NCBI GenBank assembly: GCA_965219965.1
Contig: OZ244796.1
Coordinates: forward strand, 682,001-746,000
Reading direction: 5' to 3'
DNA: 64,000 bases
Origin: G965219965 sp965219965
GTDB lineage: Bacteria; Pseudomonadota; Alphaproteobacteria; RS24
Under the pieces are notes generated by a model that saw nothing but the letters and a program-made list of their open reading frames with translations, had not been told where the DNA came from and did not search any database. Position numbers and translations under genes: made by a program. Positions within the stretch are counted from its first letter, which is position 1; each line of letters begins with the position of its first letter. Shown piece by piece: positions 8,477-16,878 of the stretch.

Positions 8477-8562
8477 GACACCCCTACCTTATAATTTATT
8501 AAACGTAAAATAACACCGAATCACCGAAAGCCGTTTGATTGTAAACTGAGTCTCGCAATCCA

Positions 8563-9819
8563 TCACCGCCCGTAAATAGCGCGGTCGCCGAGTGCTTCTT
8601 CAATGCGGATAAGCTGGTTATATTTGGCCAGCCGGTCGGAGCGTGCCAGTGAACCTGTTTTAATTTGTCCGCAATTTGTTGCCACGGCCAAATCGGCAAT
8701 GGTGGCATCTTCGGTTTCGCCTGAACGGTGCGACATCACCGCCGCATAGGACGCCTTTTGCGCCAGCTCCACCGCTTCTAAGGTTTCAGATAATGTGCCA
8801 ATTTGATTTGGTTTAACCAGCACAGCATTAGCCACACCCTTATCAATGCCTTCAGCTAATCGCTTGGGATTGGTAACAAATAAATCATCACCAACCAGCT
8901 GCACTTTGTCGCCCAAAGCATCGGTTAAAGTTTTCCAGCCCGCCCAATCATCTTCATCCAGCGCGTCTTCAATAGAAGCAATCGGATAGGCGTTAACCAA
9001 ATCGGTGTAATAGGCAACCATTTCATCTGCACTGAGTTCTTTGCCCTCACCCGCCAGATGATATTTGCCATTTTTATGAAATTCTGTCGCCGCCGCATCT
9101 AAGGCGAGCGTCACTTCATCGCCAGCTTTGTAACCAGCCTTTTCAATGGCTTTGACAATATAATCCAATGCCGCCTTTGTGGAAGCTAAATTGGGCGCAA
9201 AGCCGCCCTCATCGCCCACTGCCGTAGAAAGACCATCAGCCGCCAGCAAGGCTTTGAGCGTGTGGAAAATTTCTGCACCCACCCGCACCGCATCACGTAA
9301 TGAACCCGCCGCAATGGGTTGAATCATAAATTCCTGAATATCAATCGGATTATCAGCATGCGCTCCGCCATTGACAATATTCATCATCGGCACGGGCAAT
9401 ATGCGAGCATTCGCACCGCCAATATAACGCCAAAGCGGCATATCTTGGCTCGCCGCCGCCGCTTTGGCCACGGCCAGCGATACGCCCAAAATGGCATTCG
9501 CGCCCAAACGGGCTTTATTCGGCGTGTCGTCTAGTGCCAAAAGCGTATGGTCAATGTGCAATTGCTCGGTCGCATCAAAGCCGCTTAGTGTGGCGAAAAT
9601 TTCGCTGTTAACGGCTTCCACCGCTTTTTGCACGCCCTTGCCGTGATAGCGGTCGCCGCCATCGCGCAATTCCACTGCCTCATAAGCCCCCGTGGACGCC
9701 CCAGAAGGCACGGCGGCACGGCCAAAGCTCCCATCATCTAACAGCACATCTACTTCCACAGTCGGATTGCCACGGCTGTCAATAATCTCGCGTGCCATAA
9801 TGTCCATAATGGCTGTCAT
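8563..9819 (-). CDS. eno: Enolase
   Basis: Glycolytic 2-phosphoglycerate dehydratase, 418 residues. It starts with the standard MDIMAREIIDSRGNPTVEVDV region and contains VGDEGGFAPNL. Metal-binding acidic residues lie in the barrel (LALDAAATEF, SIEDALDEDDW, LVGDDLFVTN). The catalytic lysine segment is NAVLVKPNQIGTLSET, and the signature SHRSGETED follows. GAGG precedes ATG 9819. It is divergent from queC across a 111-bp gap that contains an inverted repeat, and its downstream flank is the restriction-modification island. Confidence 0.98.
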   Translation of the reverse strand: MTAIMDIMAREIIDSRGNPTVEVDVLLDDGSFGRAAVPSGASTGAYEAVELRDGGDRYHGKGVQKAVEAVNSEIFATLSGFDATEQLHIDHTLLALDDTPNKARLGANAILGVSLAVAKAAAASQDMPLWRYIGGANARILPVPMMNIVNGGAHADNPIDIQEFMIQPIAAGSLRDAVRVGAEIFHTLKALLAADGLSTAVGDEGGFAPNLASTKAALDYIVKAIEKAGYKAGDEVTLALDAAATEFHKNGKYHLAGEGKELSADEMVAYYTDLVNAYPIASIEDALDEDDWAGWKTLTDALGDKVQLVGDDLFVTNPKRLAEGIDKGVANAVLVKPNQIGTLSETLEAVELAQKASYAAVMSHRSGETEDATIADLAVATNCGQIKTGSLARSDRLAKYNQLIRIEEALGDRAIYGR

Positions 9820-9893
9820 ATCTTTACCTCACATTGTTGTTTGCGGTTTAACACGAAAAACGGCCAATAAGCAAATGGATGCGCCTTTCTTTG

Positions 9894-9924
9894 ACTTGAC
9901 CTTTTGGCGTGCTTTGGGTCAAGT
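9894..9924. promoter_or_regulatory. Inverted repeat in the eno/queC divergent region
   Basis: ACTTGACC and GGTCAAGT are perfect 8-bp inverted arms (9894-9901 and 9917-9924) separated by 15 bases. They end six bases before the queC ATG. The symmetry and location suit a dimeric regulator site, or a leader hairpin that would limit queC initiation. It does not resemble a preQ1 riboswitch: there is no A-rich tail following a C-rich loop. The function is inferred from position only. Confidence 0.4.
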
Positions 9925-9930
9925 GCGCTT

Positions 9931-10653
9931 ATGACAATTTCTGAGGGCAAAAATAAGGCTTTGGTGCTTTTTTCAGGCGGGCAGGATTCCACCCTATGCC
10001 TGCTTTACGCGCTGGAAAATTTCGCCCATGTGGAAACGCTTGGCTTTGATTATGGCCAAACCCATGCGGTAGAAATGGTCTGCCGCGCTGATATTTTTGC
10101 CGCCCTTAAGCGTGATTTTCCTACCCATAGCGAGCGGCTAGGCGATGACCATAGGCTTGCCCTGCCTGCTTTGGAGCAAATTGGCGGCACGGCACTGATT
10201 GGCGATGGGGAAATTAAAATGCAGGAAAACGGCTTGCCCACCAGCTTTGTCCCCGGGCGCAATTTGCTGTTTTTAACTTATGCCGCCGCTTTGGCTTATC
10301 GGCGCGGGCTGGATGTGCTGGTTGGCGGCATGTGCGAAACAGATTTTTCTGGCTATCCCGATTGCCGCCGCGCCACTTTGAATAGTTTAGAAACGGCCAT
10401 TAATCTTGGCATGGAAACAAATTTACGCATTGACACGCCGCTTATGAATATGGACAAAGCCGCGAGCTGGCAAATGGCAGAAAATTTGGGCGGGGAAAAA
10501 TTTATTGCACTGATTTTAGAGCATACCCATAGCTGTTATCGCGGTATACGCACCACGCGCCATGATTGGGGCTATGGCTGTGATGATTGTCCAGCCTGTG
10601 CGCTACGTGCTAAGGGCTACGCGCAATGGCAAAAGCAAAAGGTCAAAGCATGA
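9931..10653 (+). CDS. queC: 7-cyano-7-deazaguanine (preQ0) synthase QueC
   Basis: ATP-dependent enzyme converting 7-carboxy-7-deazaguanine to preQ0 in queuosine synthesis; 240 residues. The PP-loop ATPase motif is LVLFSGGQDSTLCL near the N terminus. The C-terminal zinc site is formed by the cysteines of HSCYRG and CDDCPACALRAKGY. FVPGRNLLFL is the usual middle block. ATG 9931 is chosen over an upstream TTG because it begins the conserved protein directly. Its stop overlaps the queE start (ATGA), giving a tight queC-queE pair. Confidence 0.96.
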   Translation: MTISEGKNKALVLFSGGQDSTLCLLYALENFAHVETLGFDYGQTHAVEMVCRADIFAALKRDFPTHSERLGDDHRLALPALEQIGGTALIGDGEIKMQENGLPTSFVPGRNLLFLTYAAALAYRRGLDVLVGGMCETDFSGYPDCRRATLNSLETAINLGMETNLRIDTPLMNMDKAASWQMAENLGGEKFIALILEHTHSCYRGIRTTRHDWGYGCDDCPACALRAKGYAQWQKQKVKA

Positions 10654-11297
10654 GCTATAGCGTTAAAGAAATATTTTACACGCTACAAGGCGAAGGCGCA
10701 CAAACAGGTCGCCCCGCCGTGTTTTGCCGTTTTGCTGGATGCAATCTCTGGTCGGGGCGGGAAAAAGACCGCGCCGAAGCGGTGTGCAATTTTTGCGACA
10801 CAGATTTTGTCGGCACAGATGGGCAAAATGGCGGCACGTTCAAAACGACTGAAAATTTAGCTCAAGCCATTGCCGATCAATGGCCAGATGAAAAAAACCG
10901 CGCTGATGCTTTTGTTGTCTTTACGGGCGGCGAGCCGCTTTTGCAATTAGACACCGCCCTGCTCAATGCCATAAAAATGCATGGCTTTGAAACGGCGGTG
11001 GAAACCAATGGCACCATTGCCGCCCCTGACGGGCTGGATTGGATATGTGTTAGCCCCAAACCCAATAGCCCGCTTGTGCAAACCCATGGTGATGAGCTGA
11101 AATTTATTTATCCGCAAGACCAGCTTTCACCCGATAATTTTGCGGAAATGGATTTTGAGCATTTTTTCCTACAGCCCATGGATGTGACCAATCTAGATGA
11201 AGGGCGGCATAATATCCACGCCGCAATTGCCTATTGCCTGCAACACCCACAATGGCGGCTGAGCCTGCAAACGCATAAAATTATCGGGCTTGATTGA
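10650..11297 (+). CDS. queE: 7-carboxy-7-deazaguanine synthase QueE
   Basis: Radical SAM enzyme that converts 6-carboxytetrahydropterin to 7-carboxy-7-deazaguanine; 215 residues. The N terminus MSYSVKEIFYTLQGEGAQTG is characteristic. The cluster cysteines are in the spaced form FAGCNLWSG followed by CNFCDTDF (CX14CX2C), a known QueE variant that differs from the standard CX3CX2C. FTGGEPLLQLD is the AdoMet-side glycine motif. The ATG at 10650 overlaps the queC stop; an ATG at 10626 would lie inside queC. Confidence 0.95.
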   Translation: MSYSVKEIFYTLQGEGAQTGRPAVFCRFAGCNLWSGREKDRAEAVCNFCDTDFVGTDGQNGGTFKTTENLAQAIADQWPDEKNRADAFVVFTGGEPLLQLDTALLNAIKMHGFETAVETNGTIAAPDGLDWICVSPKPNSPLVQTHGDELKFIYPQDQLSPDNFAEMDFEHFFLQPMDVTNLDEGRHNIHAAIAYCLQHPQWRLSLQTHKIIGLD

Positions 11298-11348
11298 CCC
11301 GCCTCAATAGGGCATAAGCCTCTGTTGTAACCTCTGTTAGGGCAGAAA

Positions 11349-11720
11349 ATGCAGTTAACACGTGAATTTCAATTTGAAGCCGCCCATAGTCTGAGCGATT
11401 ATGAGCCAGGCCACCCCAATACCCGTATTCACGGGCATAGCTTTCGGGCGCGGGTGACATTGGAAGGGCTACCCGATAAAACCACAGGGCAAATTATGGA
11501 GCTAGATGATTTCGGCGCCATATTAGAGCAGCTGCGTGAGCAGCTTGACCACCAAATGCTCAATGATATTGACGGGCTGGATGTGCCGACGCTGGAAAAT
11601 CTTTGCCTATGGATTTGGGAGCAATTGCATCCGCATTTGCCAGACCTTTATGCTGTGGAAGTTCACCGCGACAGCCTCGGCCAATCTTGCCGTTATCAGG
11701 GGTCGCAACATGTCCACTAA
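11349..11720 (+). CDS. queD: QueD/6-pyruvoyl tetrahydropterin synthase family protein lacking the catalytic Cys
   Basis: 123-residue T-fold protein expected to make 6-carboxytetrahydropterin from dihydroneopterin triphosphate. Zinc-ligand histidines are kept (FEAAH and RIHGHSF), as is the Asp-His pair in QLDHQMLNDI. Where E. coli QueD has GHKCGRLHGH, this protein has GHPNTRIHGH, so the usual catalytic Cys is replaced. The C-terminal block VEVHRDSLGQSC also lacks the glutamate found in E. coli. Cys-poor QueD-like proteins occur in Alphaproteobacteria, to my recollection. Its place between queE and queF supports a queuosine role. It starts 51 bases after queE. Confidence 0.82.
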   Translation: MQLTREFQFEAAHSLSDYEPGHPNTRIHGHSFRARVTLEGLPDKTTGQIMELDDFGAILEQLREQLDHQMLNDIDGLDVPTLENLCLWIWEQLHPHLPDLYAVEVHRDSLGQSCRYQGSQHVH

Positions 11721-12168
11721 AAAACCCACCGCGCCGCAGCTTGGGAAAAACACACCCCTACCCGCTTCGCCCGATGAAGCGGTTTTGGTATGCGTGGATA
11801 ATCCGCATATAGATGCAGATTATGTGGCGCGTTTTGCTGTGCCAGAATTTACTTCGCTGTGTCCGGTAACGGGGCAACCAGATTTTGCTCATATTGTAAT
11901 TGACTATATGCCCGATAAATTTTTGGTGGAAAGCAAAAGTTTCAAATTTTTCATGGGCAGTTTTCGCAATCATGGCGCGTTCCATGAAGATTGCACTTTG
12001 CTTATTGCCAAAAAGATTATTGATTGCGCCGCCCCGCGTTGGTTACGCATTGGCGGCTACTGGTATCCGCGTGGCGGCATACCGATTGATGTTTTCTGGC
12101 AAACAGACACACCGCCAGAAGGCGTTTTCATTCCCGACCATGGCGTGCCGCCTTATCGCGGACGATAA
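11710..12168 (+). CDS. queF: NADPH-dependent preQ0 reductase QueF (short, type I)
   Basis: Reduces the nitrile of preQ0 to the aminomethyl of preQ1; 152 residues, the short unimodular class. The catalytic Cys is in FTSLCPVTGQPDF, and the QueF signature follows as ESKSFKFFMGSFRNHGAFHE. ATG 11710 overlaps the end of queD by 11 bases. It completes a queC-E-D-F set sufficient from dihydroneopterin triphosphate to preQ1; folE, tgt, queA and queG/queH are not in this window. The next gene is convergent and starts two bases beyond. Confidence 0.96.
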   Translation: MSTKKPTAPQLGKNTPLPASPDEAVLVCVDNPHIDADYVARFAVPEFTSLCPVTGQPDFAHIVIDYMPDKFLVESKSFKFFMGSFRNHGAFHEDCTLLIAKKIIDCAAPRWLRIGGYWYPRGGIPIDVFWQTDTPPEGVFIPDHGVPPYRGR

Positions 12169-12170
12169 GC

Positions 12171-13631
12171 CTAGCCAATCATGACGGGCAGAATGTAAAG
12201 CGCAAATAAAGTGAGCATTACAATGCTGAGCATGTTCAACACAAAGCCGCATTTGACCATATGTTGAATTTTCACCTGTCCGGAGCCGAACACAATCGCA
12301 TTAGGCGGTGTGGCGACAGGAAACATAAAGGCAAAGCTCGCCGCAAGTGCAACTGGAATGATAAGGGCTAAAGGTGCTTGGCCGATTTCCATTGCCATCG
12401 CCGCCACCACGGGCAAGAAGGTGGTGGTGGTCGCCGTATTACTGGTGATTTCGGTTAGGAAAATAATCACCGCGCACACGCCCGCTAAAATCAATATGGG
12501 CGATGTGTCTTTAAGCGGGGCAAGCCCCGCGCCTATCCAATCATTCAGCCCTGTGCCAACAATGCCGCTGGCCAGCGCGAAGCCACCACCAAAAAGCAGT
12601 AACACGCCCCAAGGCAATTTGGTCATATCTTTCCATTCCAGCAATGTGCCTGGGCGTTCGCCCGCGGGTATGAGGAACAGCAAAAACACCGCGCCAATAG
12701 CAATGGTTGTGTCGGAAACGCCCGCCAGCCCGTAAGCGTCCACCACAAATTTGCGGCTAACCCAAGCCAGCACGGTGAGCAGAAACACCAGCATCACGCG
12801 CTTTTCAGTTGTCCCAAACGCGCCTAGCTCGGTGAGCTTGCTATACATAAGGCGGCGCATTTCATCGGTCACGACAAAATCCACCGGATGTATGAGCCGC
12901 GTTAGCACCAGCCAAACAAGCGGCAACATAATGAGCATAAGCGGGATGCCGAAAAGCATCCAATCCAAAAAGCCAATCTCTATGCCATAGGTAGATTCAA
13001 TAAAGCCAACCGCATAGGCATTGGGTGCTGTGCCAATAACAGTGGCCACGCCGCCTAATGTTGCGCCATGGGCCAGCCCTAAAAACACCGATACATCAAA
13101 ATCGGTAAGTTGCTTTTCGCTTAAATGGGAAAAATTTTCGCGTATCATTTGGGTGATGGAAATGGCCACAGGCAAAAGCATGAGCGTGGTAGATGTGTTG
13201 GAAATCCACATGCTCGTCATGCCCGCAATGAGCATTAATCCGGCAACCAAATAGCGGGCATTGACGCTTATTAAACTTAAAAAGCCGTAAGCGGCACGCA
13301 TATGCAAGCCACAGCGTTCAATCGCCAAGGCGAGCGCGAAGCCACCAAAGAGCAGGAAACTTATCGGGTGCATATATTTGCCCGACACTTCCGCCAAAGA
13401 GCTGATATTGAGCGCGGGAAAAAGCATGAGCGGCACTAAGGCGGTGACGGCAATGGGCAAGGCTTCCACCGCCCACCAAACGGCCATTAAAATGGCGACG
13501 GCCAGCATTTTTTCAGCCTCGGGCGACAGACCAGCGAAATCAATCGTTAAAATCGGCGCGGCCAAAGCGGGGCCGAGCAAAACTTTCATTAAACGTAATA
13601 CGGAAAAACCGCCAAGAACCCGTCCGACCAT
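12171..13631 (-). CDS. DASS/SLC13-family sodium:anion symporter
   Basis: 486-residue polytopic membrane protein of the divalent anion:sodium symporter family, which moves di- or tricarboxylates or sulfate. It has the paired SNT motifs that form the sodium/substrate sites (MWISNTSTTLMLLPVAI in the first half and TEITSNTATTTTFLPVVAA in the second). It also has the inverted-repeat hairpin regions around FLLFGGFALALAIE and LLLFGGGFALASGI. Substrate cannot be told from sequence. ATG 13631 is preferred over GTG 13637, with GAGAGG upstream. It appears monocistronic; the terminator after kdsA lies about 120 bases upstream. Confidence 0.9.
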   Translation of the reverse strand: MVGRVLGGFSVLRLMKVLLGPALAAPILTIDFAGLSPEAEKMLAVAILMAVWWAVEALPIAVTALVPLMLFPALNISSLAEVSGKYMHPISFLLFGGFALALAIERCGLHMRAAYGFLSLISVNARYLVAGLMLIAGMTSMWISNTSTTLMLLPVAISITQMIRENFSHLSEKQLTDFDVSVFLGLAHGATLGGVATVIGTAPNAYAVGFIESTYGIEIGFLDWMLFGIPLMLIMLPLVWLVLTRLIHPVDFVVTDEMRRLMYSKLTELGAFGTTEKRVMLVFLLTVLAWVSRKFVVDAYGLAGVSDTTIAIGAVFLLFLIPAGERPGTLLEWKDMTKLPWGVLLLFGGGFALASGIVGTGLNDWIGAGLAPLKDTSPILILAGVCAVIIFLTEITSNTATTTTFLPVVAAMAMEIGQAPLALIIPVALAASFAFMFPVATPPNAIVFGSGQVKIQHMVKCGFVLNMLSIVMLTLFALYILPVMIG

Positions 13632-13753
13632 AATCACCCTCTCAATCTTTGTTTATTTGGCTTTCTTTGTTTAGCGGGTAGGCAGTTTCCACCCCCCACG
13701 CCCTTATTAAACCCTTACAACCACGATACGCAACAATTCGGCAAAAATACCCC

Positions 13754-13791
13754 AACCCACCCCGATTCTCTAGCAAAAATTGGGGGGGGTT
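13754..13791 (-). terminator. Rho-independent terminator downstream of kdsA
   Basis: On the minus strand a C-rich arm starting AACCCCCCCCAATT pairs with AATCGGGGTGGGTT (12 of 14 positions) around a 10-base loop, followed after GGGG by TATTTTT at about 13742-13749. It would end the pyrG-kdsA transcript before the DASS gene. Confidence 0.65.
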
Positions 13792-13869
13792 AGGTGGTAT
13801 CTTTACCCTCACGGGCTTTGCGTTCCTCTTCCAAAACCACAACACTCCAGTTTCTTTTATTTTATCCAT
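13790..13869 (-). pseudogene. Small ORF after kdsA, apparently frameshifted
   Basis: Twenty-one bases after the kdsA stop there is an ATG (13869) with a strong GAGGAG site seven bases upstream, starting MDKIKETGV. In that frame the reading runs through the terminator and gives an unlikely tail ending at 13642. In the -1 frame the next codons read VVVLEEERKAREGKDTT and stop at 13790, at the base of the terminator hairpin. The simplest reading is a roughly 26-residue gene with one frameshift, either real decay or a sequence error. No family was recognised. Confidence 0.3.
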
Positions 13870-13890
13870 GGCTCGCTCCTCACTTTCACC

Positions 13891-14748
13891 CTACCCCCGT
13901 GCAGCGAAGAGATTTTTTAACACCTGCAAGGTATTTTCCGCATCGGATAGAGGCAGGCAACAGAGAGCGTCGCAGAGAGCTTTATCGGGTTCGGGGTGGA
14001 ATTCAAGAAACACGCCATCCGCGCCTGCCGCCACGCCTGCTTTGGCCAGCGTCAGCACGCCATCGCGCCGCCCACCCGTAGATGCGCCGCTTGTGCGCGG
14101 GTCAGCACCAGGCAGTTGCGCCGCATGGGTCGCATCTATGGTCACTGGCACGCCGCATTTGTGCATTGCGTCAAAGCTCAGCATATCCACGACCAAATTA
14201 TTATAACCAAAAGATGTGCCGCGCTCGCACAGAATAAGCTGCACATCACCCGCCGCTTCACGCGCTTTGGTGATGATATTGCTCACATCCCACGGCGCGA
14301 GGAATTGCGCTTTTTTCACATGCAACCACGCGCCTTTTTGCGCCGCAACTTTAGCCGCTTCAACCACCAAATCCGTTTGGCGACATAAAAAGGCAGGCAG
14401 TTGAATCACATCCGCCACTTCCGCTACAGGGGCAACTTGACTGACTTCGTGAAAATCCGTCGCGATGGGCAAATTAAATTCTTCTTTTATAGCGGCCAGA
14501 ATTTCCAGCCCCGCTTCCATATTTGGGCCACGATAACTTTTAATGGACGACCGATTGGCTTTGTCAAAACTGGCCTTAAATATAAAGGGCAGTTCCAGCG
14601 CATCGGTGACGCGCTTGAGTTCACTGGCCACCTCACGGGCAAGGGCTAAATCTTCCAGCACATTCAGCCCCAAAATACAGGTCAGCCGCCCGTCGCCTAT
14701 TGTAACATTGGTTTTTTTCAAACTTAGCGCGTCCATGTTCGCCCCCAT
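13891..14748 (-). CDS. kdsA: 3-deoxy-D-manno-octulosonate 8-phosphate synthase
   Basis: Condenses phosphoenolpyruvate with arabinose 5-phosphate to form KDO-8-phosphate for lipopolysaccharide; 285 residues. Conserved blocks are FKASFDKANRSS, DFHEVSQVAPVAEVADVIQ, PAFLCRQTDL, CERGTSFGYNNLVVDM and DATHAAQLPG. The N-terminal block has GLNVLE, with Asn where metal-dependent enzymes have Cys, so this looks like the metal-independent class. ATG 14736 is an alternative start with GGGGG upstream. It follows pyrG by 14 bases and is probably cotranscribed. Confidence 0.96.
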   Translation of the reverse strand: MGANMDALSLKKTNVTIGDGRLTCILGLNVLEDLALAREVASELKRVTDALELPFIFKASFDKANRSSIKSYRGPNMEAGLEILAAIKEEFNLPIATDFHEVSQVAPVAEVADVIQLPAFLCRQTDLVVEAAKVAAQKGAWLHVKKAQFLAPWDVSNIITKAREAAGDVQLILCERGTSFGYNNLVVDMLSFDAMHKCGVPVTIDATHAAQLPGADPRTSGASTGGRRDGVLTLAKAGVAAGADGVFLEFHPEPDKALCDALCCLPLSDAENTLQVLKNLFAARG

Positions 14749-14762
14749 CAGCCTATATCCAT

Positions 14763-16397
14763 CTATACCAATCTGCTTTGCTTAACCGCCGCCTCAATAA
14801 AAGACGCAAATAATGGATGCGGCGCAAAGGGCCGCGATTTTAGCTCCGGATGGAACTGCACCCCAATATACCACGGATGGTCAGGGATTTCGACAATCTC
14901 TGGTAATAGCCCGTCAGGCGATATGCCCGAAAAAACCAGCCCCGCTTTTTCCAGCTTTTCCCGATAAGCCATATTCACTTCATAGCGGTGGCGGTGGCGT
15001 TCGGAAATTTCCAGCGCGTCATATATTTGCGCCACATGCGAGCCTTTTTTCAGCACAGCATCAAACGCCCCCAGCCGCATTGTGCCGCCCATATCAGCGT
15101 CCACACCGCGCTTTTCAAGCTGGTCGCCCGACAACCATTCCGTCATCAGCCCAATTAAATGCGTGCCAGTGTCGCTAAATTCACCCGAATTGGCATCTTT
15201 AATGCCCGCCATGTGCCGTGCGGCGGCCAGCACCGCCATTTGCATGCCAAAGCAAATACCAAAATAGGGAATTTTATGCGTGCGGGCAAAATTAGCGGCG
15301 AGAATTTTGCCTTCTGCGCCACGTTCGCCAAAACCGCCCGGCACTAAAATGCCATTCACCGCTTCAAGCTGTGCGGCAACATCGCCCGCTTCGCCTTCAA
15401 AAATTTCCGCATCAATCCAATCAATGTCAACTTTAACATTATTCGCAATGCCGCCATGCTGTAAGGCTTCGGTCAGCGATTTATACGCATCTTTCAATTC
15501 AGTATATTTGCCAACCACAGCAATTTTCACCGCACCTTCGGGGTGGCGCACGGGTTGCACCACCGCATCCCAACGGGATAAATCTGGCGGCGGGGCATCT
15601 TCAATGCCAAACGCATCCAACACTTCCACATCCAGCCCTTCATCATGATAAGCTTTCGGCACAGCGTAAATGGTGTCCACATCACGGGCTTCAATCACGC
15701 CGCTTTCGCGCACATTACAGAATAAAGAAATTTTCCGCTTTTCGCCTTCTGGTATGGGGCGTTCACAGCGACAAACCAGAATATCGGGCTGAATACCAAT
15801 AGAGCGCAATTCCTTGACCGAATGTTGCGTTGGTTTTGTTTTCATCTCTCCTGCCGAAGGAATATAGGGTAGCAAAGTGAGGTGAATATAAACCACATCG
15901 CCACGCGGCAAATCATTGCTCAGCTGGCGGATGGCTTCAAAAAATGGCAGTGCTTCAATATCGCCCACCGTGCCGCCAATTTCGCATAGCACAAAATCTA
16001 CATCATCTGTGCCAGTGCGGATAAAATCCTTAATCGCATCGGTAACATGGGGAATGACTTGAACCGTGCCGCCGAGATAATCGCCACGGCGTTCACGCAT
16101 AATAATATTTTGGTAAATCTGACCCGTTGTGATGTTGTCGCCCTTGCTGGCTGGCACACCCGTAAAACGTTCATAATGGCCTAAATCCAAATCCGTTTCC
16201 GCGCCATCATCGGTTACATAAACTTCACCATGCTGATAGGGACTCATAGTGCCAGGATCCACATTCAAATAAGGATCCAGTTTTCTCAACCGCACACGAT
16301 AGCCGCGTGCTTGCAATAAAGAACCCAAAGCAGCAGCCGTTAGACCTTTTCCGAGAGATGAAACCACGCCGCCGGTTATAAATATAAATCGCGCCAT
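14763..16397 (-). CDS. pyrG: CTP synthase
   Basis: Glutamine-dependent amination of UTP to CTP; 544 residues. The synthetase domain (about 1-265) opens with FIFITGGVVSSLGKGL and has the ATP site LRKLDPYLNVDPGTM. The C-terminal class I glutaminase domain (about 290-540) has VPGGFGERG, the nucleophile block FGICFGMQMAV, and the distal His/Glu block VQFHPELKSRP. It lies in the conserved tpiA-secG-pyrG-kdsA order, all on the minus strand. Confidence 0.98.
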   Translation of the reverse strand: MARFIFITGGVVSSLGKGLTAAALGSLLQARGYRVRLRKLDPYLNVDPGTMSPYQHGEVYVTDDGAETDLDLGHYERFTGVPASKGDNITTGQIYQNIIMRERRGDYLGGTVQVIPHVTDAIKDFIRTGTDDVDFVLCEIGGTVGDIEALPFFEAIRQLSNDLPRGDVVYIHLTLLPYIPSAGEMKTKPTQHSVKELRSIGIQPDILVCRCERPIPEGEKRKISLFCNVRESGVIEARDVDTIYAVPKAYHDEGLDVEVLDAFGIEDAPPPDLSRWDAVVQPVRHPEGAVKIAVVGKYTELKDAYKSLTEALQHGGIANNVKVDIDWIDAEIFEGEAGDVAAQLEAVNGILVPGGFGERGAEGKILAANFARTHKIPYFGICFGMQMAVLAAARHMAGIKDANSGEFSDTGTHLIGLMTEWLSGDQLEKRGVDADMGGTMRLGAFDAVLKKGSHVAQIYDALEISERHRHRYEVNMAYREKLEKAGLVFSGISPDGLLPEIVEIPDHPWYIGVQFHPELKSRPFAPHPLFASFIEAAVKQSRLV

Positions 16398-16467
16398 GGG
16401 AGTATAGATTACATAAAATCCGTCCCAGATGCGAGCGTTAATTCACCTTGCGGCAAAAAAACTTACC

Positions 16468-16797
16468 TTAATTGGACGGAATAGCAGGCAAATCAGACGG
16501 CAAGGCGGGTGCAGGGGTTTGAATACCGCCATCTGCGGGGGCAACATAATCATCCAGCACGGAATCTGTGGCCTGCATAGAACTAAACACAGTCAAAGCA
16601 ATGCTGGTGAGGAAAAAAATCACCGCCAGCACGGTTGTCAGACGGGTCAATGTATCGGCCACGCCGCGCCCCGTAAATAGGCCGCCGCCCTGCCCGCCGC
16701 CAATGCCCAATGCACCGCCTTCGGAACGTTGTAGCAAAACCAGCACAATCATCGCAATGGCAATTAAAATATGGATGACTAAAATTGTTTCAACCAT
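16468..16797 (-). CDS. secG: Preprotein translocase subunit SecG
   Basis: 109-residue inner-membrane subunit of the SecYEG channel. It has two hydrophobic helices (about 3-21 and 54-72) separated by the typical cytosolic loop VLLQRSEGGALGIGGG and a glycine-rich stretch. The C-terminal tail is Pro/Ala-rich. It sits between tpiA and pyrG, its usual place in Alphaproteobacteria. Confidence 0.95.
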   Translation of the reverse strand: MVETILVIHILIAIAMIVLVLLQRSEGGALGIGGGQGGGLFTGRGVADTLTRLTTVLAVIFFLTSIALTVFSSMQATDSVLDDYVAPADGGIQTPAPALPSDLPAIPSN

Positions 16798-16878
16798 GAC
16801 ATGCCCCTAAATATTTCTGCTTCATATCAGCCCGTCATGTATCGCAAAAAATGGCAAAAATCCAGCCCTGATTATCCC

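Larger units (their letters stand above)
6361..8524. mobile_element. Candidate inserted restriction-modification island with 8-bp direct repeats
   Basis: The sequence CGAATCAC occurs at 6361-6368 and again at 8517-8524, just outside a two-gene restriction-modification operon (coding 6447-8476). The island interrupts the eno-ftsB-lipA-ratA run, all on the same strand. No integrase, transposase or terminal inverted repeats were seen. The repeat could be a target-site duplication or a chance match: for two flanks of about 90 bases a shared 8-mer is not very rare. By eye the island is more AT-rich than its neighbours. Confidence 0.4.

Noticed and set aside
9820..9930. preQ1 riboswitch before queC
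   Set aside because: There is a hairpin, but not the short C-rich loop and A-rich tail of the known preQ1 classes.
13642..13869. 75-residue protein starting MDKIKETG
   Set aside because: Its reading frame crosses the kdsA terminator and its second half has the composition of non-coding DNA; a shorter frameshifted gene is the better reading.
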